This document shows, piece after piece, positions 35,416 to 44,210 of a stretch of 64,000 nt of DNA. A model generated the notes under the pieces. That model was given only the letters and a program-made list of their open reading frames with translations, was not told where the DNA came from and ran no database searches. The position numbers were made by a program, and so were the translations under genes. This DNA is from Nitrosomonas sp. GTDB lineage: Bacteria; Pseudomonadota; Gammaproteobacteria; Burkholderiales; Nitrosomonadaceae. The stretch is taken from the NCBI GenBank assembly GCA_016703745.1, contig JADJBK010000006.1, forward strand, positions 372,001 through 436,000, written 5' to 3'. Positions within the stretch are counted from its first letter, which is position 1, and each line of letters starts with the position of its first letter.

Positions 35416-36105
35416 ATGAGTCAACACGAAATGCATAGATCACATCGTATAGGATGGTTGCGTGCTGCCGTTCTTGGGGCGAACGATGGTATTGTTTCAA
35501 CAGCAAGCCTCGTCATCGGTGTTGCAGCAGCTCATGCCGCACACACGGACATTCTTCTTGCTGGAGTGGCTGGCTTGGTTGCTGGTGCTATGTCTATGGC
35601 TGCAGGCGAATATGTATCAGTAAGCTCGCAATCGGATACGGAAAAGGCCGATCTCGAACTTGAGAGAAAATCATTAAGCGACAATTATGAATTTGAATTG
35701 CAGGAGCTTACGGATATCTATAAAGGAAGAGGACTCGATACCAATTTGGCAAAACAAGTAGCAGAACAGCTTATGGCGCATGATGCACTGGGAGCGCATG
35801 CCAGGGATGAACTGGGTTTGACAGAAAGTATTAGAGCTCGTCCTATTCAGGCAGCATTTTTTTCTGCGGGCGCATTTACTATTGGTGCCGCATTGCCCTT
35901 ATTGATCGCATGGAATGTGCCCGTCACCCAACTCATTCCTATCGTTGCGGCTTCATCACTGATATTTCTGGCGACTCTGGGAGGTCTGGCCGCACACGCA
36001 GGAGGAGCAGCGATATCGACTGGCGTCATCAGGGTCACATTCTGGGGAACCCTTGCAATGAGCCTGACTGCAGTAGCGGGAAATTTATTTGGTGTGGTTG
36101 TGTAA
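35416..36105 (+). CDS. VIT1/CCC1-family iron or manganese transporter
   Basis: The start at 35416 (MSQHEMHRSHRIGWLRAAVL) is chosen for GGAGG seven bases upstream. The 229-residue membrane protein shows the family's paired repeats: AAVLGANDGIVSTASLVIGV near residue 15, GLVAGAMSMAAGEYVSVSSQ near 60 and three C-terminal helices. The cytoplasmic metal-binding helices rich in Glu (EKADLELERKSL) lie between helices 2 and 3. Members move Fe2+ or Mn2+; direction and substrate are not shown by the sequence. Confidence 0.92.
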   Translation: MSQHEMHRSHRIGWLRAAVLGANDGIVSTASLVIGVAAAHAAHTDILLAGVAGLVAGAMSMAAGEYVSVSSQSDTEKADLELERKSLSDNYEFELQELTDIYKGRGLDTNLAKQVAEQLMAHDALGAHARDELGLTESIRARPIQAAFFSAGAFTIGAALPLLIAWNVPVTQLIPIVAASSLIFLATLGGLAAHAGGAAISTGVIRVTFWGTLAMSLTAVAGNLFGVVV

Positions 36106-36225
36106 CAACCTGCCCAGTTTTAGACATTCAGCATCAAAGAAGCGGTCAATAAAGGAATTTTTATTCCTCATTGGGTGCTGGCGTCACCTCAGAGAAGTTT
36201 CTCACGGTGGTCTCAGAAGTCGCCC

Positions 36226-36510
36226 ACTTTGCCGAATTTGCAGGAATTCATTACCTGCCATAACTCGTTCAATCGTCATCAGCGTAAGGAAACCTGGAAC
36301 GAACAGAGCAATCTTGAGGGCCGCTGGCGTAAATACAGCTTTGATCAAATCATGGTACGCGACAAAACCAGTCTGGATATTTCTTGGTTGAAGGATAAGA
36401 GTCTGGCCGATCTGGACAATTTACCCGAACCGGATGAGCTGGCTCTTGAGATTATTGACAATCTTGGAGCAGGACTGAATAGTTCCCGGAACGTTGCGGC
36501 AGTATTGTCG
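36226..36510 (+). pseudogene. hsdM: Type I methylase HsdM, 3' remnant
   Basis: The frame 36175-36618 includes about 95 codons closely matching the C-terminus of type I restriction-modification N6-adenine methylases. It shows NRHQRKETWNEQ, EGRWRKYSFDQIMVRDKTSL, DISWLKDKSLADLDNLPEPD and EIIDNLGAGLNS. The SAM-binding and NPPF parts are absent, no hsdS or hsdR gene is nearby, and the end runs into unrelated sequence. It is a fossil of a lost RM system. Confidence 0.82.
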
Positions 36511-36686
36511 ATAGGAAGCCACTCAGCATGCAGGGCAATCGATTGCCCTGATGACCACTTTGACAGTCATTCTTCCAGAGTGGCTTGTATGCTAAACTTT
36601 CCCATTTGTGAAAGATAAGTTGTGGAGCGTTCTTGAGCGCGCAACATGCCGGGCGGAGAAATCTAATTATCAAGAGAAAATCTAAA

Positions 36687-37019
36687 ATGAAAAAAATAGC
36701 TGCGTTATCTTTGGCTTTAACAGGTTGTGTGCTGATTGTATTAAGTGGTTGTTCCAAAAATAGTGACTACATGCCTTCTGCCGGTGCAACCGGTGAAAGT
36801 ATATTCAAAGAGGCTTGTGTCAACTGCCATTCGCCTGTTAATGGCAGAGTGATGTTGCTGCGCCCTGAAATGGCTAACTCGGAAGCACTTATAGAGAGAA
36901 TCAAAAATGGAAAGGGGTTCGGTATGCCTGCTTTCCCTAACCTGACGGGGGATTCTGTGCAGATGCTGGCTGATTATCTGCTTGAAAATGCGGGCACGTT
37001 ACCTGATAAGGTCGAGTAG
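36687..37019 (+). CDS. Lipoprotein c-type cytochrome
   Basis: The start MKKIAALSLALTGCVLIVLS at 36687 begins a lipoprotein signal with lipobox LSGC, so the mature 90-residue protein should be tethered to a membrane on the periplasmic side. One heme site CVNCH lies near residue 45 and the Met ligand probably in GFGMPAFPNL near 80. It is a class I small cytochrome of the c5 kind. The FNR-type regulator gene follows 57 bp downstream. Confidence 0.9.
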   Translation: MKKIAALSLALTGCVLIVLSGCSKNSDYMPSAGATGESIFKEACVNCHSPVNGRVMLLRPEMANSEALIERIKNGKGFGMPAFPNLTGDSVQMLADYLLENAGTLPDKVE

Positions 37020-37076
37020 CTGTGAAGCTTGACGATTCATTCGTGATTTCTCTCGGGAATTTTCAATCGGAATTGG

Positions 37077-37823
37077 GTGGATACCTTGTTGAATAAACTT
37101 GTGGCAGAGCATTCTGTGACTGCAGTGCAGCAAAAATCCAGCTGTACCACGTGCAGTTTGCGTGAGATTTGCCTGCCAGTTGGACTTGATGATACTGAGA
37201 TACAACATTTGAGCAATCTGATCAAGCATAAATTCAGGGTGCGGCGTGGTGAATATTTGTTTCATGCAGGTGCTGATTTCAAATCGTTATATGCTGTAAA
37301 AAATGGTTTTTTCAAAACCGCCATATTAAAAATTGATGGCCGTACGCAGGTGACGGGCTTTTATATGACTGGTGAACTGCTCGGTTTAGATGCGATCAGT
37401 CTTGAAAAATACAGTTGTGACACAGTGGCACTGGAAGATAGCGAAGTTTGTGAGGTGCCTTTTGCCAGGCTTGAAGAAATTGGGCGAACCATTCCGCCCC
37501 TGATTAACCAGTTTCATAAGATTATGAGTCGTGAAATTCTGCACGACCATGATGTCATGATGCTGTTAGGTAGCATGAAGGCTGAGGAGCGCTTGATCAC
37601 ATTTTTGCTTAATTTGTCGACTCGCCTGAGCCGGCGGGGTTACTCATCCAGTGAATTCAATCTTAAAATGACCCGGAGCGAAATTGGCAGTTATCTGGGG
37701 CTTAAGCTGGAGACAGTCAGCCGATCTTTCTCGAAATTACAGGAAGAAGGGCTAATTCAGATTAGCAACAAGCGGGTGAAGTTGCTAAATGTTGCGGAGT
37801 TGTATCGCAAGACTGGTGATTGA
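37077..37823 (+). CDS. fnr: FNR-type [4Fe-4S] transcription regulator
   Basis: The 248-residue Crp/Fnr protein has four cysteines at about residues 23, 26, 32 and 125, the same spacing (3, 6, 93) as the cluster ligands of E. coli FNR (20, 23, 29, 122). So it should sense oxygen through a [4Fe-4S] cluster. The cAMP-like beta-roll covers ~35-150. The helix-turn-helix holds RSEIGSYLGLKLETVSRSFS, with the E-x-x-S-R readout of TTGAT half sites. No perfect FNR box was seen in the neighbouring intergenic DNA. The ATG at 37077 lacks a clear ribosome site. Confidence 0.93.
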   Translation: MDTLLNKLVAEHSVTAVQQKSSCTTCSLREICLPVGLDDTEIQHLSNLIKHKFRVRRGEYLFHAGADFKSLYAVKNGFFKTAILKIDGRTQVTGFYMTGELLGLDAISLEKYSCDTVALEDSEVCEVPFARLEEIGRTIPPLINQFHKIMSREILHDHDVMMLLGSMKAEERLITFLLNLSTRLSRRGYSSSEFNLKMTRSEIGSYLGLKLETVSRSFSKLQEEGLIQISNKRVKLLNVAELYRKTGD

Positions 37824-37865
37824 GTTTAACTGCTCGATACATGATTTACTCTAAATTGTCTGGTA

Positions 37866-37893
37866 TTGAGTCAAAGAGCTTGCGTGTTATAAT
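37866..37893 (+). promoter_or_regulatory. rpsB promoter
   Basis: TTGAGT at 37866-37871 and TATAAT at 37888-37893 are 16 bases apart, giving a leader of about 170 bases before rpsB. Confidence 0.75.
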
Positions 37894-37934
37894 CCGGCGC
37901 CAAGCGAATCTTAGTTTGAGTTTTGCCTGACGGA

Positions 37935-37971
37935 TACAGTGGTATGGCTGAATTGTGCCGCTGTATTTTTT
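37935..37971 (+). promoter_or_regulatory. Hairpin plus T-run in the rpsB leader
   Basis: TACAGTGG at 37935-37942 pairs with CCGCTGTA at 37958-37965 (one G-U pair) and is followed by TTTTTT. It lies between the rpsB promoter and start codon, so it could be an attenuator, for example in S2 autoregulation. Confidence 0.55.
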
Positions 37972-38071
37972 CAATAATTTTTACTTTACATTGCGCGCGC
38001 CTGCTGGTAAAGGGTGCCTTGTTCATCAAGGAAGCATGTTGGCAGGTAGCGGTTAACCCTAAGGAAATTTC

Positions 38072-38821
38072 ATGACAGTTACAATGCGGCAAATGATTGA
38101 AGCGGGAGTGCATTTTGGACATCAGACTCGTTTTTGGAATCCCAAAATGGCGCCGTTTATTTATGGGCAACGTAACAAAATCCATATAATCAATCTTGAA
38201 AAAACGCTGGTTATGTTTAATGACGCGCTAAAATTTACGCGTAGAACTGCTGCAAATAAAGGCAAAATTTTGTTTGTGGGTACAAAACGCCAAGCCAGGG
38301 ATATCGTAAAAGAAGAAGCTGTTCGTTGTGGGGCGCCCTATGTTGCTCAGCGCTGGTTGGGTGGAATGCTGACCAACTTTAAAACTATCCAGCAATCGAT
38401 TAAACGGTTGCATGAGATGGAAAAGATGGAGCAAGACGGAACCATGGCTAAGCTGATTAAGAAAGAAGCATTGGATTTTCAGCGTGAGATAGAAAAACTG
38501 AACAGTAGCCTGGGTGGGATAAAAGACTTGAACGGTTTGCCAGACGCCATGTTCGTAATAGATGTTGGTTATCAGAAAGGCGCAATTATCGAGGCTGAGA
38601 AATTGGGAATCCCTGTGATTGGTATTGTTGATACCAATCATAATCCAGCAGGTGCTAAATATGTGATTCCCGGCAATGACGATTCCAGTCAGGCGATTCG
38701 GCTGTATGCTCGCGCAATGGCAGATGCCATCCTGGAAGGTCGCAACCAATCTATTCAGGAAATTATTGATCTCCAAAAATCAGATGAGGAGTTGCTGGCA
38801 TCTTCTCCGGAGGCCGATTAA
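38072..38821 (+). CDS. rpsB: 30S ribosomal protein S2
   Basis: S2 binds the 30S subunit near h26 and recruits S1. The 249 residues match throughout, from MTVTMRQMIEAGVHFGHQTR to the signatures GGMLTNFKTI and FVIDVGYQKGA. AAGGAAATTTC gives the ribosome site. It is the first gene of the translation/envelope cluster and is followed by tsf. Confidence 0.98.
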   Translation: MTVTMRQMIEAGVHFGHQTRFWNPKMAPFIYGQRNKIHIINLEKTLVMFNDALKFTRRTAANKGKILFVGTKRQARDIVKEEAVRCGAPYVAQRWLGGMLTNFKTIQQSIKRLHEMEKMEQDGTMAKLIKKEALDFQREIEKLNSSLGGIKDLNGLPDAMFVIDVGYQKGAIIEAEKLGIPVIGIVDTNHNPAGAKYVIPGNDDSSQAIRLYARAMADAILEGRNQSIQEIIDLQKSDEELLASSPEAD

Positions 38822-38882
38822 ATCTACTGAAGTCTGATTCAAAAATGGGCATGGGTTCATACGTTGATAATTTCTTTCTACG

Positions 38883-38911
38883 AATACCTGGCCAAAGCAT
38901 GACCAGGTATT
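38883..38911 (+). terminator. rpsB-tsf intercistronic hairpin
   Basis: AATACCTGG at 38883-38891 pairs perfectly with CCAGGTATT at 38903-38911. No T-run follows. Such hairpins between rpsB and tsf may attenuate or process the transcript. Confidence 0.5.
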
Positions 38912-38945
38912 TCGATAAACTAAACACCTTGTACTTGGAGTAAAC

Positions 38946-39830
38946 ATGGCGGAAATTACCGCGAGTATTGTCAAAGAATTACGTGAACGCACGGGTCTTG
39001 GGATGATGGAGTGTAAAAAAGCATTGACCGAGACCGATGGCGATCTGAAAGCGGCAGAAGATCTTCTGAGGATTCGTAGTGGTGCGAAAGCAAGCAAGAC
39101 GGCTGGACGCATTGCTGCAGAAGGCGTGGTCAGCGGGTTTATTTCTACCGATGGTCAGCGGGGAGCACTGGCAGAAATTAATTGTGAAACTGATTTTGTT
39201 GCCAAAAATGAAGATTTTGTCGAGTTTGCCAGCCAACTGTCGCAGTTGGCTGCAGAGCAACAAGTTGTCGATGTGGCGGTATTGTCCGAATTAACTCTTT
39301 CTCATGGCGGCACCGTAGAAGCACGACGACAGGAACTGGTGATGAAATTGGGTGAGAATATCAGTGTGCGGCGTATCATCAGCTACGAAACTCGCGATCG
39401 ACTGGCGATGTATCTGCATGGTAGCAGGATTGGGGTGATGCTGGATTTTGCAGGGGGTGATGATGCACTGGGTAAGGATATTGCTATGCATATCGCTGCA
39501 AGCAAACCAGTTTGCGTATCCAGTGACCAGGTGCCTGCGGAATTGCTGGCACGAGAACGCCAGATATTTGAAGCACAGGCTGCTGAAAGTGGCAAACCTG
39601 CCAATATTGTAGAGAAGATGGTCGATGGTCGGATTGTTAAATACCTGGCTGAGGTAACTTTACTGGGCCAGCCCTTTGTCAAGAACCCCGATCAAACAGT
39701 AGAAGCGTTACTGGCTGCAAAATCAGCCAAAGTGATACGTTTCTCTGTGTTTGTGGTTGGCGAAGGTATTGAGAAAAAATCTGAGGATTTTGCCGCAGAG
39801 GTGATGGCGCAGGTGAGTCAGTCGAAATAA
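38946..39830 (+). CDS. tsf: Elongation factor Ts
   Basis: EF-Ts exchanges GDP on EF-Tu. The 294-residue protein has the family opening with RERTGLGMMECKKALTETDG and the second signature GRIAAEGVVSG near residue 58, followed by the two dimer core repeats. TTGGAG lies 8 bases before the ATG. Confidence 0.98.
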   Translation: MAEITASIVKELRERTGLGMMECKKALTETDGDLKAAEDLLRIRSGAKASKTAGRIAAEGVVSGFISTDGQRGALAEINCETDFVAKNEDFVEFASQLSQLAAEQQVVDVAVLSELTLSHGGTVEARRQELVMKLGENISVRRIISYETRDRLAMYLHGSRIGVMLDFAGGDDALGKDIAMHIAASKPVCVSSDQVPAELLARERQIFEAQAAESGKPANIVEKMVDGRIVKYLAEVTLLGQPFVKNPDQTVEALLAAKSAKVIRFSVFVVGEGIEKKSEDFAAEVMAQVSQSK

Positions 39831-39846
39831 AGCTTAATTTGGTGAC

Positions 39847-40560
39847 ATGGCATTGATATATAAACGTATCCTATTGAAACTTTCCGGTGAGGCGCTGATG
39901 GGTGATGCGCAGTATGGTATCGATCGGATGATTGTTGAACGAATAGTAATAGAAATTGCCAGTGTCCTCCAAATGGGTGTAGAGGTCGCAGTTGTGGTTG
40001 GTGGCGGAAATATTTTTCGTGGTATGAAGTCGTCTGGTGACGGAATGGATCGTGTAACTGCTGATTACATGGGTATGCTGGCTACCACCATGAATGCACT
40101 GGCACTGCACGATGCAATGAAGCATGGTGGCCTGGTTTCACGCGTGCAGTCCGCTTTGCGGATAGATCAGGTTGTGGAGCCTTATATTCGTGGCAAAGCA
40201 TTGCGCTATCTGGAGGAGGGCAAGGTGGTTGTCTTTGCTGCGGGTACCGGAAATCCATTTTTCACGACGGATACTGCCGCTGCGTTGCGTGGTATGGAAA
40301 TGAATGCGAATATTGTACTAAAGGCAACAAAAGTTGATGGTATCTACACCAGCGATCCTATTGTTCACCGTGATGCCAAGCGATACCAGCAATTGAGTTT
40401 CGATGATGCAATTAACCAGAATCTGCAGGTAATGGATGCAACTGCACTGACGTTGTGTCGAGATCAAAAGCTTGCTATTAATGTATTCAGTATCTTCAAG
40501 GCTGGCGCATTAAAACGAGTTGTTATGGGTGAGAATGAAGGTACATTAGTAACCGTTTGA
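39847..40560 (+). CDS. pyrH: UMP kinase
   Basis: PyrH phosphorylates UMP to UDP; it is hexameric and regulated by UTP and GTP. The 237 residues include LLKLSGEALMGD, VVGGGNIFRG and the ATP-site AAGTGNPFFTTDTAA near residue 135. It follows tsf by 16 bp, as in most bacteria. Confidence 0.98.
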   Translation: MALIYKRILLKLSGEALMGDAQYGIDRMIVERIVIEIASVLQMGVEVAVVVGGGNIFRGMKSSGDGMDRVTADYMGMLATTMNALALHDAMKHGGLVSRVQSALRIDQVVEPYIRGKALRYLEEGKVVVFAAGTGNPFFTTDTAAALRGMEMNANIVLKATKVDGIYTSDPIVHRDAKRYQQLSFDDAINQNLQVMDATALTLCRDQKLAINVFSIFKAGALKRVVMGENEGTLVTV

Positions 40561-40655
40561 TTTATTGTTTAAATATATCTATCTCTCGTAAGACCCATAA
40601 GATGGCTTATGATGTCAAGTGGTTGTTTTTATAAAAATAATCTTCCTAATAACTC

Positions 40656-41213
40656 ATGATTATCGAGATAAAAAATTCTGCGGAACAAAAAATGCAGAAA
40701 AGCCTGGAAGCACTCAAGCTTGATTTCAGTAAAGTCAGAAGTGGTCGCCCCCATACGGGATTGCTTGACCACATTGTAGTGGATTACTACGGTGTGCCAA
40801 CTCCGATCAAACAGTTGGCCAATGTAATTCTGGCTGACGCTCGCACAATTGGTGTCGTACCCTGGGAAAAAAAACTGATGGCCGTAATAGAAAAGGCCAT
40901 ACGAGATTCTGATTTGGGTTTAAATCCTTCATCCGTTGGTGAGATGGTGCGGGTACCTATGCCAGCACTTACCGAGGAAAGACGTCGTGATCTAACCAAG
41001 ATTGTTAAAGCCGAGGCAGAAAATGCGCGTGTTGCCATGAGGAACATACGCAGGGACAGCAACGCGCAGCTAAAAGAATTGCTTAGAGATAAATTGATTG
41101 CGGAAGATGACGACCGACGTGGCCAGGAAGACATCCAGAAATTGATCAATCATTATATTTCCGAAGTGGATAAACTACTGCAATCCAAAGAATCTGAACT
41201 CATGGCAGTTTAA
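40656..41213 (+). CDS. frr: Ribosome recycling factor
   Basis: RRF splits post-termination ribosomes with EF-G. The 185 residues are all helical except a small second domain, with KVRSGRPHTGLLDHIVVDYY near residue 27 and VRVPMPALTEERRRDLTKIV near residue 105. It lies 95 bp after pyrH, the longest gap in this part of the cluster. Confidence 0.98.
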   Translation: MIIEIKNSAEQKMQKSLEALKLDFSKVRSGRPHTGLLDHIVVDYYGVPTPIKQLANVILADARTIGVVPWEKKLMAVIEKAIRDSDLGLNPSSVGEMVRVPMPALTEERRRDLTKIVKAEAENARVAMRNIRRDSNAQLKELLRDKLIAEDDDRRGQEDIQKLINHYISEVDKLLQSKESELMAV

Positions 41214-41221
41214 GAAAATAC

Positions 41222-42022
41222 ATGCCGGATGAGTTAATCAGTTCGACTGTTCAGCTTCCTGATGCCAGCGATATCCCAAGACATATTGCTATTATCATGG
41301 ATGGAAATGGTCGCTGGGCAAAGCAACGGCGACTTCCCCGTGTTGCTGGACACAAGCAGGGATTGGAATCTGTGCGAACAATAATCAAAGCTTGTGTTGA
41401 TCGCGAAATAAAATATCTGACAATTTTTGCTTTTAGCAGCGAAAACTGGCGCAGGCCAGAAGATGAAATAAAATTCCTGATGCAGCTTTTTCTTATTGCA
41501 CTTGAGCGAGAAGTGAGTAAATTGCATGAAAATGGCATTTGCTTCAGAGTGATAGGAGATATTAGTAAGTTAGACGGTCGGATTGTTGACTGCATTCGCC
41601 AAGGAGAGGTGTTGACAGCAAATAATAACCGCCTGTTTTTTACCGTTGCAGCTAATTATGGTGGACGCTGGGATATTATGCAGGCGGTTCGGAAGATGAT
41701 GATCCAAACCCCGCACTTGCAGACTAACTTTACTGAAATAGATTTATCCCGGCATTTAGCTTTGGCGGATGCACCTGAGCCGGATATGTTTATTCGCACT
41801 GGTGGAGAATGCCGCATCAGTAATTTTTTACTGTGGCAATTGGCGTATACGGAACTATATTTTACTAAAACATTATGGCCGGATTTTGATGCTGCTTCGT
41901 TAGATCAGGCAATCATTTCTTATCAACAGCGGGAGCGTCGCTTTGGACGAACTAGCGAGCAACTGGCTGCTTCTGTGTCACAACAGGAAATACAGGGGAT
42001 GAACAAAGACCGATCTGACTAG
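41222..42022 (+). CDS. uppS: Undecaprenyl diphosphate synthase
   Basis: UppS adds cis-isoprene units to farnesyl diphosphate to make the C55 carrier for peptidoglycan and LPS. The active-site IIMDGNGRWAKQRRLPRVAG has the catalytic Asp near residue 27. The C-terminal ending includes PEPDMFIRTGGECRISNFLL. The 266 residues are usual, and the gene follows frr by 8 bp. Confidence 0.97.
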   Translation: MPDELISSTVQLPDASDIPRHIAIIMDGNGRWAKQRRLPRVAGHKQGLESVRTIIKACVDREIKYLTIFAFSSENWRRPEDEIKFLMQLFLIALEREVSKLHENGICFRVIGDISKLDGRIVDCIRQGEVLTANNNRLFFTVAANYGGRWDIMQAVRKMMIQTPHLQTNFTEIDLSRHLALADAPEPDMFIRTGGECRISNFLLWQLAYTELYFTKTLWPDFDAASLDQAIISYQQRERRFGRTSEQLAASVSQQEIQGMNKDRSD

Positions 42023-42058
42023 CCTCGTTATTCTGCCTGCCTGAACCAGTTTACTTTT

Positions 42059-42886
42059 ATGCCCGCCACCCGAATTCTCACTGCATTAGTTTTATTAACC
42101 ACCTTTTTGGTGGCATTATTTTATTTGCCGTCTATTTTCTGGTCGATGCTGCTCCTCGGTTTAACAGTAACTGCTGCCAGGGAATGGTGCCGTCTTGGCA
42201 ATTTCTCGGTAAATCAGACTATTTTCTACTTGATTGCTACTACTTTACTGGGAGGGGAGCTTTTGTTTCTACTTGGCGAGGCAGTTAATGTAGATACCAT
42301 GAGCACATCTTTTATCTGGCTATACGGCGCTTCAGCAGGATTCTGGCTGCTGATTGCTCCTGCCATGCTGAAAACAGGTCAGGTATTTAAAACTGGATGG
42401 ATTGTTATGATACTGGGTTGGTTGATATTGCTGCCTACCTGCCTGGCTTTATATCAGCTGCGTGCAGTCGGGCCTGTATTACTACTGGGTTTTATGGGTG
42501 TAATCTGGGTAGCAGATAGCGTTGCCTATTTTGCAGGCCGCGCTTTCGGCAAACATAAACTTGCACCACAGATCAGTCCCGGAAAAACCTGGGAAGGCGT
42601 ATTTGCTGCTCTGGGCGGTGTATTTATCTATGCCGTTATCTGGTTATGCTGGGCGGATGGTGAAGACAAGCCGATTTTATGGCTGGTGCCTTTTTTACTG
42701 ATGCTAACGGTGCTGGGCATTGTAGGTGATTTGTTTGAATCGCTACTAAAGCGGCAGGCAGGTGTCAAGGATAGTGGAAAAATATTGCCTGGTCACGGTG
42801 GTATACTGGATCGGATTGATGCGTTGACCTCGACATTACCGATTGCAACCTTGGTGGTGATTTTATTCTATTCAAAAGTAACATGA
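42059..42886 (+). CDS. cdsA: Phosphatidate cytidylyltransferase
   Basis: CdsA makes CDP-diacylglycerol in the inner membrane. The 275-residue protein has seven to eight hydrophobic segments and the C-terminal signature DLFESLLKRQAGVKDSGKIL then PGHGGILDRIDAL. It overlaps dxr by ATGA. Confidence 0.97.
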   Translation: MPATRILTALVLLTTFLVALFYLPSIFWSMLLLGLTVTAAREWCRLGNFSVNQTIFYLIATTLLGGELLFLLGEAVNVDTMSTSFIWLYGASAGFWLLIAPAMLKTGQVFKTGWIVMILGWLILLPTCLALYQLRAVGPVLLLGFMGVIWVADSVAYFAGRAFGKHKLAPQISPGKTWEGVFAALGGVFIYAVIWLCWADGEDKPILWLVPFLLMLTVLGIVGDLFESLLKRQAGVKDSGKILPGHGGILDRIDALTSTLPIATLVVILFYSKVT

Positions 42887-44103
42887 CTACAAAACGTCAT
42901 CTGACCATACTCGGCTCGACTGGCAGTATAGGGGAGAGCACTCTGGATGTGGTAGCAAGACATGCAGATAAATTCTCTGTTTTCGCTCTGACCGCCAATC
43001 AAAATAGCGAAAAACTGTTTACACAATGTTTGCAGTTCCTGCCCCGTTATGCGGTTATGCTCAATCCAAATTGTGCAAGTGAGCTGGATGAAAAAATTCA
43101 TGCAGCTGGGCTTGATACTATTGTATTGGCAGGCATCGAGTCACTGGAGCATGTTGCTTCCTTGCCGGAAGTGGATACGGTGATGGCGGCAATTGTCGGA
43201 GCAGCCGGTATTCGGCCAACACTCGCTGCCGCCCGTGCGGGTAAGCAAATTCTGTTGGCCAATAAAGAAACATTGGTGATGGCTGGTAGTATTTTCATGG
43301 ATATCGTAAAAGAGCATCATGCGACCTTATTGCCGATCGACAGCGAACACAACGCCATATTCCAGTCACTGCCGCATCACTTCAACGCAGATCTCGCTTT
43401 ATCTGGTGTTCGTCGTATTTTGCTCACGGCTTCGGGCGGACCTTTTCGCCAGGCCAAATTGGTGGAGCTGGCTGGTGTAACGCCTGAGCAGGCATGTGCT
43501 CATCCCAACTGGGTAATGGGAAGAAAAATATCGGTTGATTCCGCTACTATGATGAATAAGGGACTCGAGGTAATTGAAGCACATTGGCTGTTTAACGCCC
43601 ACCCCAGCAAAATCCAGGTGGTGGTGCATCCCCAGAGCGTTATCCACTCCATGGTTGAGTATGTAGATGGTTCTGTGCTTGCGCAGCTGGGTAATCCTGA
43701 TATGCGTACGCCGATTGCGCATGCACTTTGTTATCCAGAGAGAATGGAAAGTGGCGTGCCATCACTAAATTTATTTGATATTGCTCGACTTGAATTTGAA
43801 CCCCCTGATTTTGAACGTTTTCCTTGTTTGGGATTGGCTTATGAAGCTTTGGCAAGAAAAGGTAACATGCCGACCATTATGAATGCAGCCAACGAAATTG
43901 CAGTTGAGTCTTTTCTGGATGGCAGAATGCCATTTCTGGCTATTCCTGAAATGATTGAACAGGTTATGCAATCATCGCCATGGAAGGAAATTACGACTCT
44001 GGACGAAGTTCTGACAACGGATGCGCTCGCGCGGGCGACAGCCGGGGAATGGCTGGCAAGTAATTATGGAGCAAATGGCTTACGTTCAGTTGCAATCGGT
44101 TAG
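42883..44103 (+). CDS. dxr: 1-deoxy-D-xylulose 5-phosphate reductoisomerase
   Basis: Dxr makes MEP, the first committed step of the non-mevalonate isoprenoid path that feeds UppS. The NADPH fold starts with LGSTGSIGESTLDV. Metal and substrate residues are in LLPIDSEHNAIFQSL and TASGGPFR, and MGRKISVDSATMMNKGLEV is the central signature. The 406 residues are slightly long. Confidence 0.97.
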   Translation: MTTKRHLTILGSTGSIGESTLDVVARHADKFSVFALTANQNSEKLFTQCLQFLPRYAVMLNPNCASELDEKIHAAGLDTIVLAGIESLEHVASLPEVDTVMAAIVGAAGIRPTLAAARAGKQILLANKETLVMAGSIFMDIVKEHHATLLPIDSEHNAIFQSLPHHFNADLALSGVRRILLTASGGPFRQAKLVELAGVTPEQACAHPNWVMGRKISVDSATMMNKGLEVIEAHWLFNAHPSKIQVVVHPQSVIHSMVEYVDGSVLAQLGNPDMRTPIAHALCYPERMESGVPSLNLFDIARLEFEPPDFERFPCLGLAYEALARKGNMPTIMNAANEIAVESFLDGRMPFLAIPEMIEQVMQSSPWKEITTLDEVLTTDALARATAGEWLASNYGANGLRSVAIG

Positions 44104-44210
44104 CCGTGCAAATTTGCGCCATTTGTAGGTTAGTACATAATAATTAATAGAAAAATGTTTCATTACAATTATTTAATCATCTCGTATCTCGCCTGCAACC
44201 CCAATCAACT

